From: an uncultured Bacteroidales bacterium
GTDB taxonomy: Bacteria; Bacteroidota; Bacteroidia; Bacteroidales; UBA932
Direction: 5' to 3'
Length of the DNA stretch: 37,161 nt
Assembly: GCA_937890845.1 (NCBI GenBank)
Contig: CALADR010000166.1
Coordinates: 1-37,161, forward strand
The position numbers and the translations under genes are program-made. Shown piece by piece: positions 17,239 to 24,716 of this stretch. The first letter of the stretch is position 1; every line of letters starts with the position of its first letter. The notes under the pieces are model-generated. The model did not search any database, was not told where the DNA came from, and was given only the letters and a program-made list of their open reading frames with translations.

Positions 17239-18520
17239 AGAGGACGACAAGTTCGATATGATGGTAAGGTCAATCCTTGATAACGGACAGGAAGAAGTTC
17301 CTGCCCGCGTATGGGATTCCGTAAATTCAAGGTTGGACAGCATCGACACTCCAGTCATAGATAAAAACACGAAACCTTTAATCATCTGGCTGAAAAATAC
17401 CGGAATAGGACTTGCCGCAGCCGCCGCAGTGACAACTTCAGTAATCTTCAGCGGAATAACAAGAAATGATGACTCGATACAGGACAACACTCTTGCTGTT
17501 GTGGAACCGCAGCATTCAGTAACTGACGGAAACCAGGATGGCATGTCTCCTGAGAAAGTCATTATAGCCGATGCTATGGCAACAGGTTCCGTATCAGGAA
17601 AGTCTCATAAATACCAGCCAAAAGGATCGACTAATAATATCCCTGACAATCTGCCGGTTACATCAATAACAATGGCAGAAGCTTCGTTGGACGCCGACGC
17701 TCCAGAAAATGAAGACGCCATAGAAATCAACAAAGAAGAAACCACAGCATCAGAAGGAAAAGCTCCTGCAGACGGTAAATCCGTTGAAAGTAAAAGACTC
17801 AATACTGATAACGACTATATTCTGGACAATCCTTTCGATGATTTTCCGGAAGATGAAAATACAGAAAAAAAACGGATTAAGACATCGCTTGCAATTTTTG
17901 GCAATGCTACTAGCAACTCTAACGCAGAAAGGCTTAGGGATCTTTCTTTCAGGGCACCAGGCGCACCTGCCAAAAGCACCGTGACAGAAAGCGGAGATTC
18001 CAAATACGGCATTCCTGTCTCTTTCGGAATAGGGGCAAAACTTTTGTTCACAAAGCATTGGTCAATGAGCATAGGACTCAACTATACCTTTTTGTCGCGT
18101 ACCTTCGATGGAAACTTCTATGACGTAAAAGAAGACGGAACATATACGAATACTCATTTTACGGATATACGCAACACACAGAACTACATAGGTATTCCTC
18201 TGAATGTATATTACAGTGTAATACAAGGTAGTTTTGTAGACTTCTACGCATACGCAGGAGGAAGCGCCGAATACTGTCTCAACAACAAATACAATATGAG
18301 CAGTGCAGAAGGCAATTTCACACATAAAGGAGATGCCGGATCATTCCAGTTCTCGGCCAATATCGGAATAGGCGTGGAATTCATTATAGCACAAAGATTT
18401 GGAATCTATATCGATCCTAGTGTAAGATATTATTTCAGAAACAGCAGGGCTCCAAAAAGCATAAGAACTGACCAGCCGCTTATGCTTGCATTCGAAGCCG
18501 GTCTGAGAATAAGGTTCTAA
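17231..18520 (+). CDS. Putative anti-sigma/outer-membrane beta-barrel fusion protein
   Basis: 429 residues. The N-terminus (1-45) is hydrophilic and charged like a cytoplasmic sigma-binding segment. One membrane helix follows at about 48-74 (IIWLKNTGIGLAAAAAVTTS core). A disordered acidic linker of about 150 residues comes next. The C-terminal 200 residues have the alternating pattern and aromatic ends of a PorT/OmpA-like outer-membrane barrel (FGIGAKLLFTKHWSMSIGLN, and the final AFEAGLRIRF). There is no cleavable signal peptide. The chain would have to cross the inner membrane and reach the outer one, so it may sense envelope state directly. The anti-sigma role is inferred from the overlap with the sigma gene. 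Confidence 0.75.
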   Translation: MRKEDDKFDMMVRSILDNGQEEVPARVWDSVNSRLDSIDTPVIDKNTKPLIIWLKNTGIGLAAAAAVTTSVIFSGITRNDDSIQDNTLAVVEPQHSVTDGNQDGMSPEKVIIADAMATGSVSGKSHKYQPKGSTNNIPDNLPVTSITMAEASLDADAPENEDAIEINKEETTASEGKAPADGKSVESKRLNTDNDYILDNPFDDFPEDENTEKKRIKTSLAIFGNATSNSNAERLRDLSFRAPGAPAKSTVTESGDSKYGIPVSFGIGAKLLFTKHWSMSIGLNYTFLSRTFDGNFYDVKEDGTYTNTHFTDIRNTQNYIGIPLNVYYSVIQGSFVDFYAYAGGSAEYCLNNKYNMSSAEGNFTHKGDAGSFQFSANIGIGVEFIIAQRFGIYIDPSVRYYFRNSRAPKSIRTDQPLMLAFEAGLRIRF

Positions 18521-18540
18521 TAAAGTCCTTCAAAAGAGGC

Positions 18541-19260
18541 CTAGAATCTCAGGAACTTTCTAAGTTCAGGACATTCCGCATCTGTGAGTTCCTGCCTGGA
18601 CCCGTTCCATAATATCCGGCCCTCATAGACGAAACTGATATTGTCTCCGATTGTCCTGATAGAATTCATATCGTGGGTATTTATTACAGTTGTCATATTA
18701 TACTCACGCGTTATCTCGGAAATAAGCTCATCTATCAGCGAAGATGTATATGGGTCTAGTCCGGAATTAGGCTCATCACAGAAAAGATAATCCGGATTAA
18801 GCGCTATGGCTCTTGCAATTCCGACCCTTTTCTGCATACCTCCGCTCAATTCGTCAGGCAGTTTATTTTCCGAATCCCTGACATTGACTCTCTCAAGACA
18901 AAACCTTGCCCTTTCTATTTTTTCCTTCCGGCTCCAGTCAGTACAGAAATCCATAGGAAACATAATGTTTTCCAATACCGTAGCAAAATCAAACAATGCA
19001 CTTGCCTGAAACAAAAGACCTATTCTCTGACGCAGCTTCTTCTTTTCGACATAACTCATTGATGACAGATTCTCATCACCATACCATATATTCCCCGCAT
19101 CAGGTTCATGCAGTCCTATCAAAGTCCTCAGCAAGACAGTCTTGCCGCTTCCACTGGCACCTATCACCATATTGCATTTTCCCGGCTCATAGACCACTGA
19201 TATGTCCTTAAGGATTTCTTTTCCGCCGAAGCCCTTGAAAAGATGTTCTACCTTTATCAT
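18541..19260 (-). CDS. ABC transporter ATP-binding protein, MlaF type
   Basis: 239 residues with all ATPase motifs: Walker A GASGSGKT (34-41), signature LSGGMQKR, Walker B YLFCDEPNSGLDP and the switch His in NTHD. MlaF proteins power movement of phospholipids between the inner membrane and an MCE protein in the periplasm. The 12-base gap to the permease gene shows an operon. No MCE (mlaD-type) gene follows. The next gene is convergent, so if this is a complete Mla system its substrate-binding part is elsewhere. Confidence 0.9.
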   Translation of the reverse strand: MIKVEHLFKGFGGKEILKDISVVYEPGKCNMVIGASGSGKTVLLRTLIGLHEPDAGNIWYGDENLSSMSYVEKKKLRQRIGLLFQASALFDFATVLENIMFPMDFCTDWSRKEKIERARFCLERVNVRDSENKLPDELSGGMQKRVGIARAIALNPDYLFCDEPNSGLDPYTSSLIDELISEITREYNMTTVINTHDMNSIRTIGDNISFVYEGRILWNGSRQELTDAECPELRKFLRF

Positions 19261-19272
19261 ATTAGAAACTGA

Positions 19273-20022
19273 CTAATAAAGCATCAACTGCGTAATTATA
19301 AGATCAAACATAAGTATCAATATACTTATGGTAACAATAGCCTTTGTACTTGCTGTTCCCACACCTAGTGACCCTCCTACAGCATAATAACCTCTGAAAG
19401 AAGCTATTGAAGATATCAAAAAACAGAAAACCGACATCTTGAAGCCGCTGTAAAACACAAAAAAACCATTGAAGCAATACTTGATACCTTCTATATACTG
19501 GGGAAGTCCTATTATACCTGTCAACGCCACCACAAGACATCCGCCCAAAAGTCCGAAAGCCAGACTTAGCAGCATCAGAAGGGGACTGAGAAAAGTCACA
19601 GAGACCAATTTGGGAAGTACCAGAAAACCGGCAGAATTGACCCCCATCATTTCCATAGCATCAATCTGGTCAGTAATCCTCATGCTTCCTATTTCAGAAG
19701 ATATGTTTGATCCCATTTTTCCGGCAAGAATCAAGGCTACTATCGTCGAGCAGAACTCAAGGATGAGGATCTCTCTGGTCATAAAGCCTATATTCATCTT
19801 GTCAATCAACGGATTTTCCATATTAGAGGCAATCTGGATTACAAGGACTCCACCTATGAAAAGCGAGATTACACAAACCAAAAGCACTGAAGAAAGAATA
19901 AGCTTGTCTGCCTCGACCAGGAACTGCCGCCAGAAAATACTCCACTTCTCCGGTTTTTTGAAAACCACTTTCAGAAAAAGCAGATATCTGCCTACTGACT
20001 CTAAAAAATCCTTTATAATCAT
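19273..20022 (-). CDS. ABC transporter permease, MlaE type
   Basis: 249 residues from the ATG at 20022; the frame runs on to 20229, but the added part is basic and contains no family sequence, and the 20022 start gives the usual N-terminal amphipathic helix. Membrane helices are at about 52-75, 85-110, 145-175, 190-215 and 222-248. The MlaE signature is visible around TREILILEFCSTIVALILAG, followed by GSNISSEIGSMRITDQIDAM and a Glu/Gly-rich turn. It is the membrane channel for the MlaF-type ATPase encoded next to it. A -7-like TAAATTTG lies at 20049-20056 on the minus strand. Confidence 0.9.
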   Translation of the reverse strand: MIIKDFLESVGRYLLFLKVVFKKPEKWSIFWRQFLVEADKLILSSVLLVCVISLFIGGVLVIQIASNMENPLIDKMNIGFMTREILILEFCSTIVALILAGKMGSNISSEIGSMRITDQIDAMEMMGVNSAGFLVLPKLVSVTFLSPLLMLLSLAFGLLGGCLVVALTGIIGLPQYIEGIKYCFNGFFVFYSGFKMSVFCFLISSIASFRGYYAVGGSLGVGTASTKAIVTISILILMFDLIITQLMLY

Positions 20023-20136
20023 ATCCAGAACGTAAAAATCGCAGACGGCAAATTTACGAAAGTGTTTTGATTTCACCACTTTTTTCTGATTCTTAAGCTT
20101 TTTTCCCTTTTTGAAGTGAATCTTTGAGAAAAAAAT

Positions 20137-21681
20137 ATGATTACAAACATTTATGGAGCAAAGTGCATAGGAATCAATGCTATACCTGTAACTGTAGAAG
20201 TGGACATAACATCCGGAATAGGAATCCATCTGGTAGGACTTGCAGACATCGCCGTAAAAGAAAGCCTGCTAAGGACAGTAACTGCCCTTCAAAGTCTCGG
20301 ATACAGAATCCCTGGTAAGAAAATAGTGATAAACCTTGCTCCGGCAGACATGCATAAAAAAGGAAGCGGCTACGACTTGCCAATAGCAGTGGGAATCATA
20401 TCAGCATCCATGCAGGAGGAATTCTCTGAAAAGAACAGATTCATAATAATGGGAGAGCTCGGCCTGGACGGCTCCGTCAGACCAGTGCCCGGGGCCTTGC
20501 CGATATCGGAAATGGCATCAGCAATGGGGTTTTCCGGATGCATATTACCGGCTGAATCTGCCAAAGAAGCATATGAAAACAGTTCTGTATCAGTATATGG
20601 CGTCGAAAACCTGAAAGAAGTTGTAGAGATACTGAAAGATACGGAAGAAAGCGAAAGATTCCGGATCAACGGAAACTCAAATCATGATATATCAAGTCAC
20701 GAAGCCAAAGATTACCCGGATTTTGCGGACATATACGGACAGGAAGGTGCCAAACGGGGACTTGAAATAGCCGCTGCAGGAGGCCACAATGTCCTTATGA
20801 TTGGCCCTCCCGGATCAGGAAAAAGCACTCTTGCAAAGGCTTTGCCTGGAATCCTGCCGTCTATGACCACTGAAGAAGCCCTTCAGACCAGCAAGATTTA
20901 TTCGGTAGCCGGCAAAACCGGACAAAACTACGGACTTATAAGGGAAAGACCTTTCAGGGCACCGCATCACAGCACTTCTGCAGCTGCAATGATAGGAGGC
21001 GGATCAGACATCATTATCCCCGGCGAAATCTCACTTGCCCACAACGGCGTACTTTTCCTGGACGAGTTCTGTGAAATGCCGAAAAAAGTAATGGAGTCCC
21101 TCAGAGGTCCCATTGAAGACCGTCAGGTGACAATCTCTAGACTGAGGACCAAAGTATGCTTTCCATCGTCATTCATGCTGGCAGCTGCTACAAATCCATG
21201 CCCGTGCGGATACTATGGAGACGGGGACAAATGTATCTGTACTCCTGTAAAGCGGGATTCTTATCTGGCACGTCTCTCAGGCCCTATTATGGACAGAATC
21301 GACATACATCTGTGGCTCAAGCCTGTAGAGACAGCAAGGCTGATAGACAGATGCAAATCAGAACCAAGTTCAGTCATAGCAGCCAGAGTGGCCGATGCAA
21401 GAAATATTCAAAAAAAACGGTTTTCAGGAACTGGTATTTTCACAAACGCCGAAATGTCAGGCAAAATGACCGGTGTTTTCTGCAAGCTGGACGCTGAATG
21501 CAAGGAATACTTGAAAAAGACTGTCGATACTATGGGGCTTTCTGCAAGAGCCTGCCACAGGATACTGAAAATCTCAAGAACAATCGCCGATCTTGACAAT
21601 GAGCCTGAAATTACTATAGGGCATTTATCAGAAGCTTCCGCATACAGATTTCTGGACAAAAGGAACAGGGATGGAATATAA
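20137..21681 (+). CDS. YifB/ComM-type magnesium-chelatase-like AAA+ ATPase
   Basis: 514 residues. It has an N-terminal Lon-protease-like fold (1-165, including VEVDITSGIGIHLVGLADI), then an AAA+ domain with Walker A GPPGSGKS (near 225), Walker B LFLDEF (near 307), a zinc-like CPCGYYGDGDKCICTP segment (near 350), and a C-terminal helical Mg-chelatase domain. In naturally competent bacteria ComM is a hexameric helicase that helps branch migration during transformation. Here the homologue is kept without other competence genes nearby, so its role may be in recombination more generally. Divergent from the Mla-type genes. Confidence 0.92.
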   Translation: MITNIYGAKCIGINAIPVTVEVDITSGIGIHLVGLADIAVKESLLRTVTALQSLGYRIPGKKIVINLAPADMHKKGSGYDLPIAVGIISASMQEEFSEKNRFIIMGELGLDGSVRPVPGALPISEMASAMGFSGCILPAESAKEAYENSSVSVYGVENLKEVVEILKDTEESERFRINGNSNHDISSHEAKDYPDFADIYGQEGAKRGLEIAAAGGHNVLMIGPPGSGKSTLAKALPGILPSMTTEEALQTSKIYSVAGKTGQNYGLIRERPFRAPHHSTSAAAMIGGGSDIIIPGEISLAHNGVLFLDEFCEMPKKVMESLRGPIEDRQVTISRLRTKVCFPSSFMLAAATNPCPCGYYGDGDKCICTPVKRDSYLARLSGPIMDRIDIHLWLKPVETARLIDRCKSEPSSVIAARVADARNIQKKRFSGTGIFTNAEMSGKMTGVFCKLDAECKEYLKKTVDTMGLSARACHRILKISRTIADLDNEPEITIGHLSEASAYRFLDKRNRDGI

Positions 21682-21697
21682 AGACCCTTTTTATTTG

Positions 21698-21705
21698 TAC
21701 ATTTG
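21698..21705 (+). promoter_or_regulatory. Probable folA promoter (-7 element)
   Basis: TACATTTG matches TAnnTTTG exactly. It sits before the large dyad at 21718-21762 and the folA start at 21793. No clear -33 element. Confidence 0.45.
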
Positions 21706-21717
21706 CCAATCAAACCG

Positions 21718-21762
21718 AGAAGCTGTTTAAATTTTATCATCAGAAAATTTCAAACAGCTTCT
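21718..21762. repeat. Large inverted repeat between the comM-like gene and folA
   Basis: AGAAGCTGTTT (21718-21728) pairs with AAACAGCTTCT (21752-21762), and AAATTTT (21729-21735) with AAAATTT (21744-21750) after one bulged C, giving an 18-bp stem. There is no T tail, so it is not a standard terminator. The same 11-mer AAACAGCTTCT occurs once alone at 8120-8130 after an A/T run, which suggests a dispersed repeat family. Confidence 0.65.
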
Positions 21763-21792
21763 TAACCAAACTCTTTTTAAAGACCTGGATAT

Positions 21793-22293
21793 ATGACAAA
21801 AAACATTATAGTCGCCATTGCCGACAATTATGCAATAGGCAAAGACAACTCTCTGCTATGGCACATATCCGAAGACCTGAAGTTTTTCAAAAGGACGACG
21901 ATGGGATGCACTGTGATAATGGGCAGGAAGACTTTCGAATCCATAGGCAGGGCTCTCCCGGGAAGATTGAATATAGTGGTGACACGTGGCAGCACCTGCT
22001 CTTTCCCTGAAGGTGTCCGCACGGCAAACAGTGTGGATGAAGCTTTCAGAGTAGCCGAATCTGCAGGCAAAGACTGTTTCGTCATAGGAGGAGGGGAGAT
22101 TTACCGTCAGACACTTTCTATGATTGACAATCTGTATGTAACTGAAGTTCATACAGTAATAAAGGATGCTGACACTTTTTTCCCTGAAATAGATCCTGAA
22201 ATATGGAGCAAAACCAAGCTTTCAGAAATGCAGAAGGACGAAAAAAGCGGATATGGATTTGAATTCGTAACCTATACAAGAAAAAATCCATGA
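21793..22293 (+). CDS. folA: Dihydrofolate reductase
   Basis: 166 residues, standard size. It reduces dihydrofolate to tetrahydrofolate with NADPH, regenerating the cofactor oxidised by thymidylate synthase (thyA, later in this window). Motifs: IIVAIADNYAIGKDNSLLWH at the N-terminus, the substrate-binding Asp in HISEDLKFFK, GRKTFESIGRALPGR, and the cofactor-binding VIGGGEIY. It is downstream of the large dyad and followed after 62 bases by a porin gene. Confidence 0.95.
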   Translation: MTKNIIVAIADNYAIGKDNSLLWHISEDLKFFKRTTMGCTVIMGRKTFESIGRALPGRLNIVVTRGSTCSFPEGVRTANSVDEAFRVAESAGKDCFVIGGGEIYRQTLSMIDNLYVTEVHTVIKDADTFFPEIDPEIWSKTKLSEMQKDEKSGYGFEFVTYTRKNP

Positions 22294-22355
22294 TTTCAGT
22301 TTCACTTCAGAAAGTAAGCTGATTTTTGCCTTATGAAAAATAACATAACTGTAAA

Positions 22356-23624
22356 ATGAAACGACTTGTTCTTATAACCCTTGCACTATCTTTATCCGTT
22401 CTGTCATACTCTCAGAAAAAAACACACCGGAGCCTGGATGAGGTGGAGGCTTTCCTTTCCGACTCTCTTGACAATAGGAGGGAAATCCTGGAAACCCTGC
22501 GGAATCTCCCCAACATAGAAGTCGGAAAAGGCGTTACTTTCCGACCGAAAAACAACATCTATGAGATGACACTCCGCTTCAGGATGCAGAACATGCTCGG
22601 GCTGAATTTCGGAGAAAGATTCAATCACACTTCTACAGAAGCCCAGGTGAAAAGACTGCGGCTCAGGTTTGACGGATATATTTTCTCACCTAAAATCATT
22701 TACTCGATACAACTCGGATTTTCAAGCTATGATGCCAAACCGGTTCCTAACGGCAATGTCAACATCATACGGGACGCCATCATATACTATGTTCCGAACC
22801 CGTCATGGAACATAGGTTTCGGCCAGACAAAAGTCAAGACAAACAGGGCAAGAATCAACTCGTCCAGCGCACTCCAGTTCGTTGACAGGAGCATAGTGAA
22901 CAGCGAGTTCGGAGGAGACAGGGATTTCGGTTTCTTCGGTGAGTACAACTACGGAGATTACGACTCTTTCGCACTTGCCGCCAAGGCATCGGTAACCCTC
23001 GGGGAAGGAAGAAACTGGAACAAATCCTCATTCGGCGGCTTTGCATACAACGGACGTCTTGAACTGTATCCGTTGGGAAGAATGCACGGAAAAGGAGAAT
23101 ACATCGAAGGTGACCTTGAATGGGAGGAAACCCCGAAACTGATGATTGGCGGAGGCTATACTTTCAATCACAAGTCACAGAGAGACCAAGGATGGAAAGG
23201 AGACCCGCTTGATGACGGCATAACACGCAATATAGGTTCTTACTATGCCGACCTGATATTCAAATACAGAGGCTTTGCCCTTGCAGCTGACTATCTCGGA
23301 CGATATACTCCTCATTCACCTGTAATCAGTGAAGACTGTTACATTTACACAGGATCAGGTCTCAATGTACAGGGCAGCTACCTTTTCGACAGGAAATGGG
23401 AGCTGGCAGTCAGGAACTCCACTATGTTTGCAGACAGCAGAATAAGCAGTCTGGCAGGCTACAAGACATGGAATCAGAGTACGATAGGTGTCACCAGATA
23501 CATCATAGGCCACAGCCTTAAAGTACAGCTGGATGTTTCATACAACCACAGGAACGGAACCCTTCCTACCACATCCGCATACGATCGCTGGGGTATCAGG
23601 CTGCAGCTGGAACTCGGACTGTAA
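22356..23624 (+). CDS. Phosphate-selective porin O/P (OprP) family protein
   Basis: 422 residues with a signal peptide (MKRLVLITLALSLSVLSYSQ). The body is a beta-barrel with regular aromatic and glycine strand patterns and no further membrane helices. The OprP family signature is FRPKNNIYEMTLRFRMQN near the start, the IGFGQTKVKTNRAR core, and a C-terminal strand ending in Leu. OprP proteins form outer-membrane channels for phosphate or other anions. No sensor genes or phosphate ABC transporter are adjacent, but a Na/Pi cotransporter is at the end of the window. The specificity cannot be read from the sequence. Confidence 0.8.
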   Translation: MKRLVLITLALSLSVLSYSQKKTHRSLDEVEAFLSDSLDNRREILETLRNLPNIEVGKGVTFRPKNNIYEMTLRFRMQNMLGLNFGERFNHTSTEAQVKRLRLRFDGYIFSPKIIYSIQLGFSSYDAKPVPNGNVNIIRDAIIYYVPNPSWNIGFGQTKVKTNRARINSSSALQFVDRSIVNSEFGGDRDFGFFGEYNYGDYDSFALAAKASVTLGEGRNWNKSSFGGFAYNGRLELYPLGRMHGKGEYIEGDLEWEETPKLMIGGGYTFNHKSQRDQGWKGDPLDDGITRNIGSYYADLIFKYRGFALAADYLGRYTPHSPVISEDCYIYTGSGLNVQGSYLFDRKWELAVRNSTMFADSRISSLAGYKTWNQSTIGVTRYIIGHSLKVQLDVSYNHRNGTLPTTSAYDRWGIRLQLELGL

Positions 23625-23663
23625 ATCACACTACCAGCCATAAAGTTAACCAAAGTACATTCT

Positions 23664-24037
23664 ATGAAAAATATTCTAACCTGCATATTTTCAGTCTTTT
23701 GATTATCTCAGCATCGTCATGCACCGAAAGCCCAGCCGAGGACTTGCTGGATATGGCAGAAACAGGGATGGAAGTCTCGCCGGAGAAATCTTTGGCCGTC
23801 TTGGAATCCATAGACAGGGCATCCTTAAACTCCAGAAGGCATGGAACTCCCGACGAAAGGATGCTCGCTTACTACTATAACGGCATAGTCTATTCATTTT
23901 CCGGTGATTCGGAACAGGAAATGCAAAACTTTACGGTACATCTCCCATATCTTGGAGATGCCCATGCCTGGATCCAACTTGTGTATATACTTGACATATT
24001 GGAGAGCGAACTCCTTGAGGTAACTGACTTTCAATGA
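23664..24037 (+). pseudogene. Broken lipoprotein of the Bacteroidales TPR family
   Basis: The ATG at 23664 begins a lipoprotein signal (MKNILTCIFSVF) but hits TGA at once. The following frame, from 23699, continues LIISASSC, the lipobox, so one base is missing in a run of T at 23697-23700. Adding one T joins the two into a clean signal peptide. The mature part has SPEKSLAVLESID and HGTPDERMLAYYYNGIVYSF, typical of the start of the large Bacteroidales TPR lipoproteins, which are usually 400 residues or more. Here it breaks off after about 75 residues and ends in unrelated sequence. It is either a decayed gene or a sequencing error plus a deletion. Confidence 0.65.
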
Positions 24038-24080
24038 CTGTAATACATAACAGAAAATCTAAAACTTAATTATAGAAACA

Positions 24081-24122
24081 AAAGACATTGCCACTGTCTT
24101 ACAGAACAGTGACGATGTCTTT
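24081..24122 (-). terminator. Hairpin over the 3' end of the nitroreductase gene
   Basis: AAAGACAT (24081-24088) pairs with ATGTCTTT (24115-24122), and CACTGT (24092-24097) with ACAGTG (24106-24111). The nitroreductase stop at 24099 lies inside it. Sequence beyond it on the minus strand is T rich, consistent with a terminator. Confidence 0.6.
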
Positions 24123-24608
24123 CATTTCTTTCCTCGCAGTGCGCTGTGAAGGCTCTTCTGCTACATAGCCTATAGGAATTATCGCTACCGGATACTGTCC
24201 TTCAGGCAGAGTGAAATTGGCCTCGAATATCTCCGGGATGAAATTGCATACCCAGCAGCTTCCAAGCCCCATATCAGCTGCGGCAAGACATATATGCTCA
24301 GAAGCAATCGCTGCATCGACATCAGCGTGACTTTTTCCGTCTGCCCTGCGAACCCAGGCCTCTAATGGCTCTGCACACACGACTATATAAAGAGGGGCTG
24401 TCTTGAACCAGTCTTTTTTATAGCATTCCTGCAGTTTCAGTTTCTGTTCCTCACTCTTTATTACCAGAAAACGCCATGGCTGGAAGTTTACTGCAGAAGG
24501 TGCAATCCTCGCACACTCAAGGATATAATCCAGTTTTTCCTGCTCGACTTCAGTGCTTGCATAACTCCTGGCTGAGTATCTTTTTTGTGACAATTCAAGA
24601 AAATTCAT
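24099..24608 (-). CDS. Nitroreductase family protein (FMN-dependent)
   Basis: 169 residues from the ATG at 24608; this start gives MNFLELSQKRYSARSYAS, the usual N-terminus with the FMN-binding Arg-Tyr-Ser segment. Other family marks are ARIAPSAVNFQPWRFLVI, DVDAAIASEHICLAAADMGL, GSCWV and the C-terminal VAIIPIGYVAEE. Small nitroreductases bind FMN and use NAD(P)H to reduce nitro compounds or quinones. The true substrate is rarely known. It is separated from the EF-G paralog by a terminator at 24663-24700, so it probably has its own promoter. Confidence 0.88.
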   Translation of the reverse strand: MNFLELSQKRYSARSYASTEVEQEKLDYILECARIAPSAVNFQPWRFLVIKSEEQKLKLQECYKKDWFKTAPLYIVVCAEPLEAWVRRADGKSHADVDAAIASEHICLAAADMGLGSCWVCNFIPEIFEANFTLPEGQYPVAIIPIGYVAEEPSQRTARKEMKDIVTVL

Positions 24609-24662
24609 ATTGTATATTTCTAAAGTTTCATCAAATATAAAGAATATTCCCGGCAATAAAGA

Positions 24663-24700
24663 AAGGACCTGGCAAAACCATACGGTCCCGTCAGGTCCTT
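24663..24700 (-). terminator. Terminator of the EF-G paralog gene
   Basis: AAGGACCTG (24663-24671) and CAGGTCCTT (24692-24700) form a 9-bp stem. On the minus strand it follows the stop at 24717 and is followed by TTTCTTTATT. Confidence 0.8.
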
Positions 24701-24716
24701 CGTTAAAGTCAAGATT

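Noticed and set aside
19469..20035. A 188-codon plus-strand frame opposite the MlaE-type permease gene
   Set aside because: The permease is clearly the real gene. The long open frame opposite it follows from codon bias, and no start or promoter supports it.
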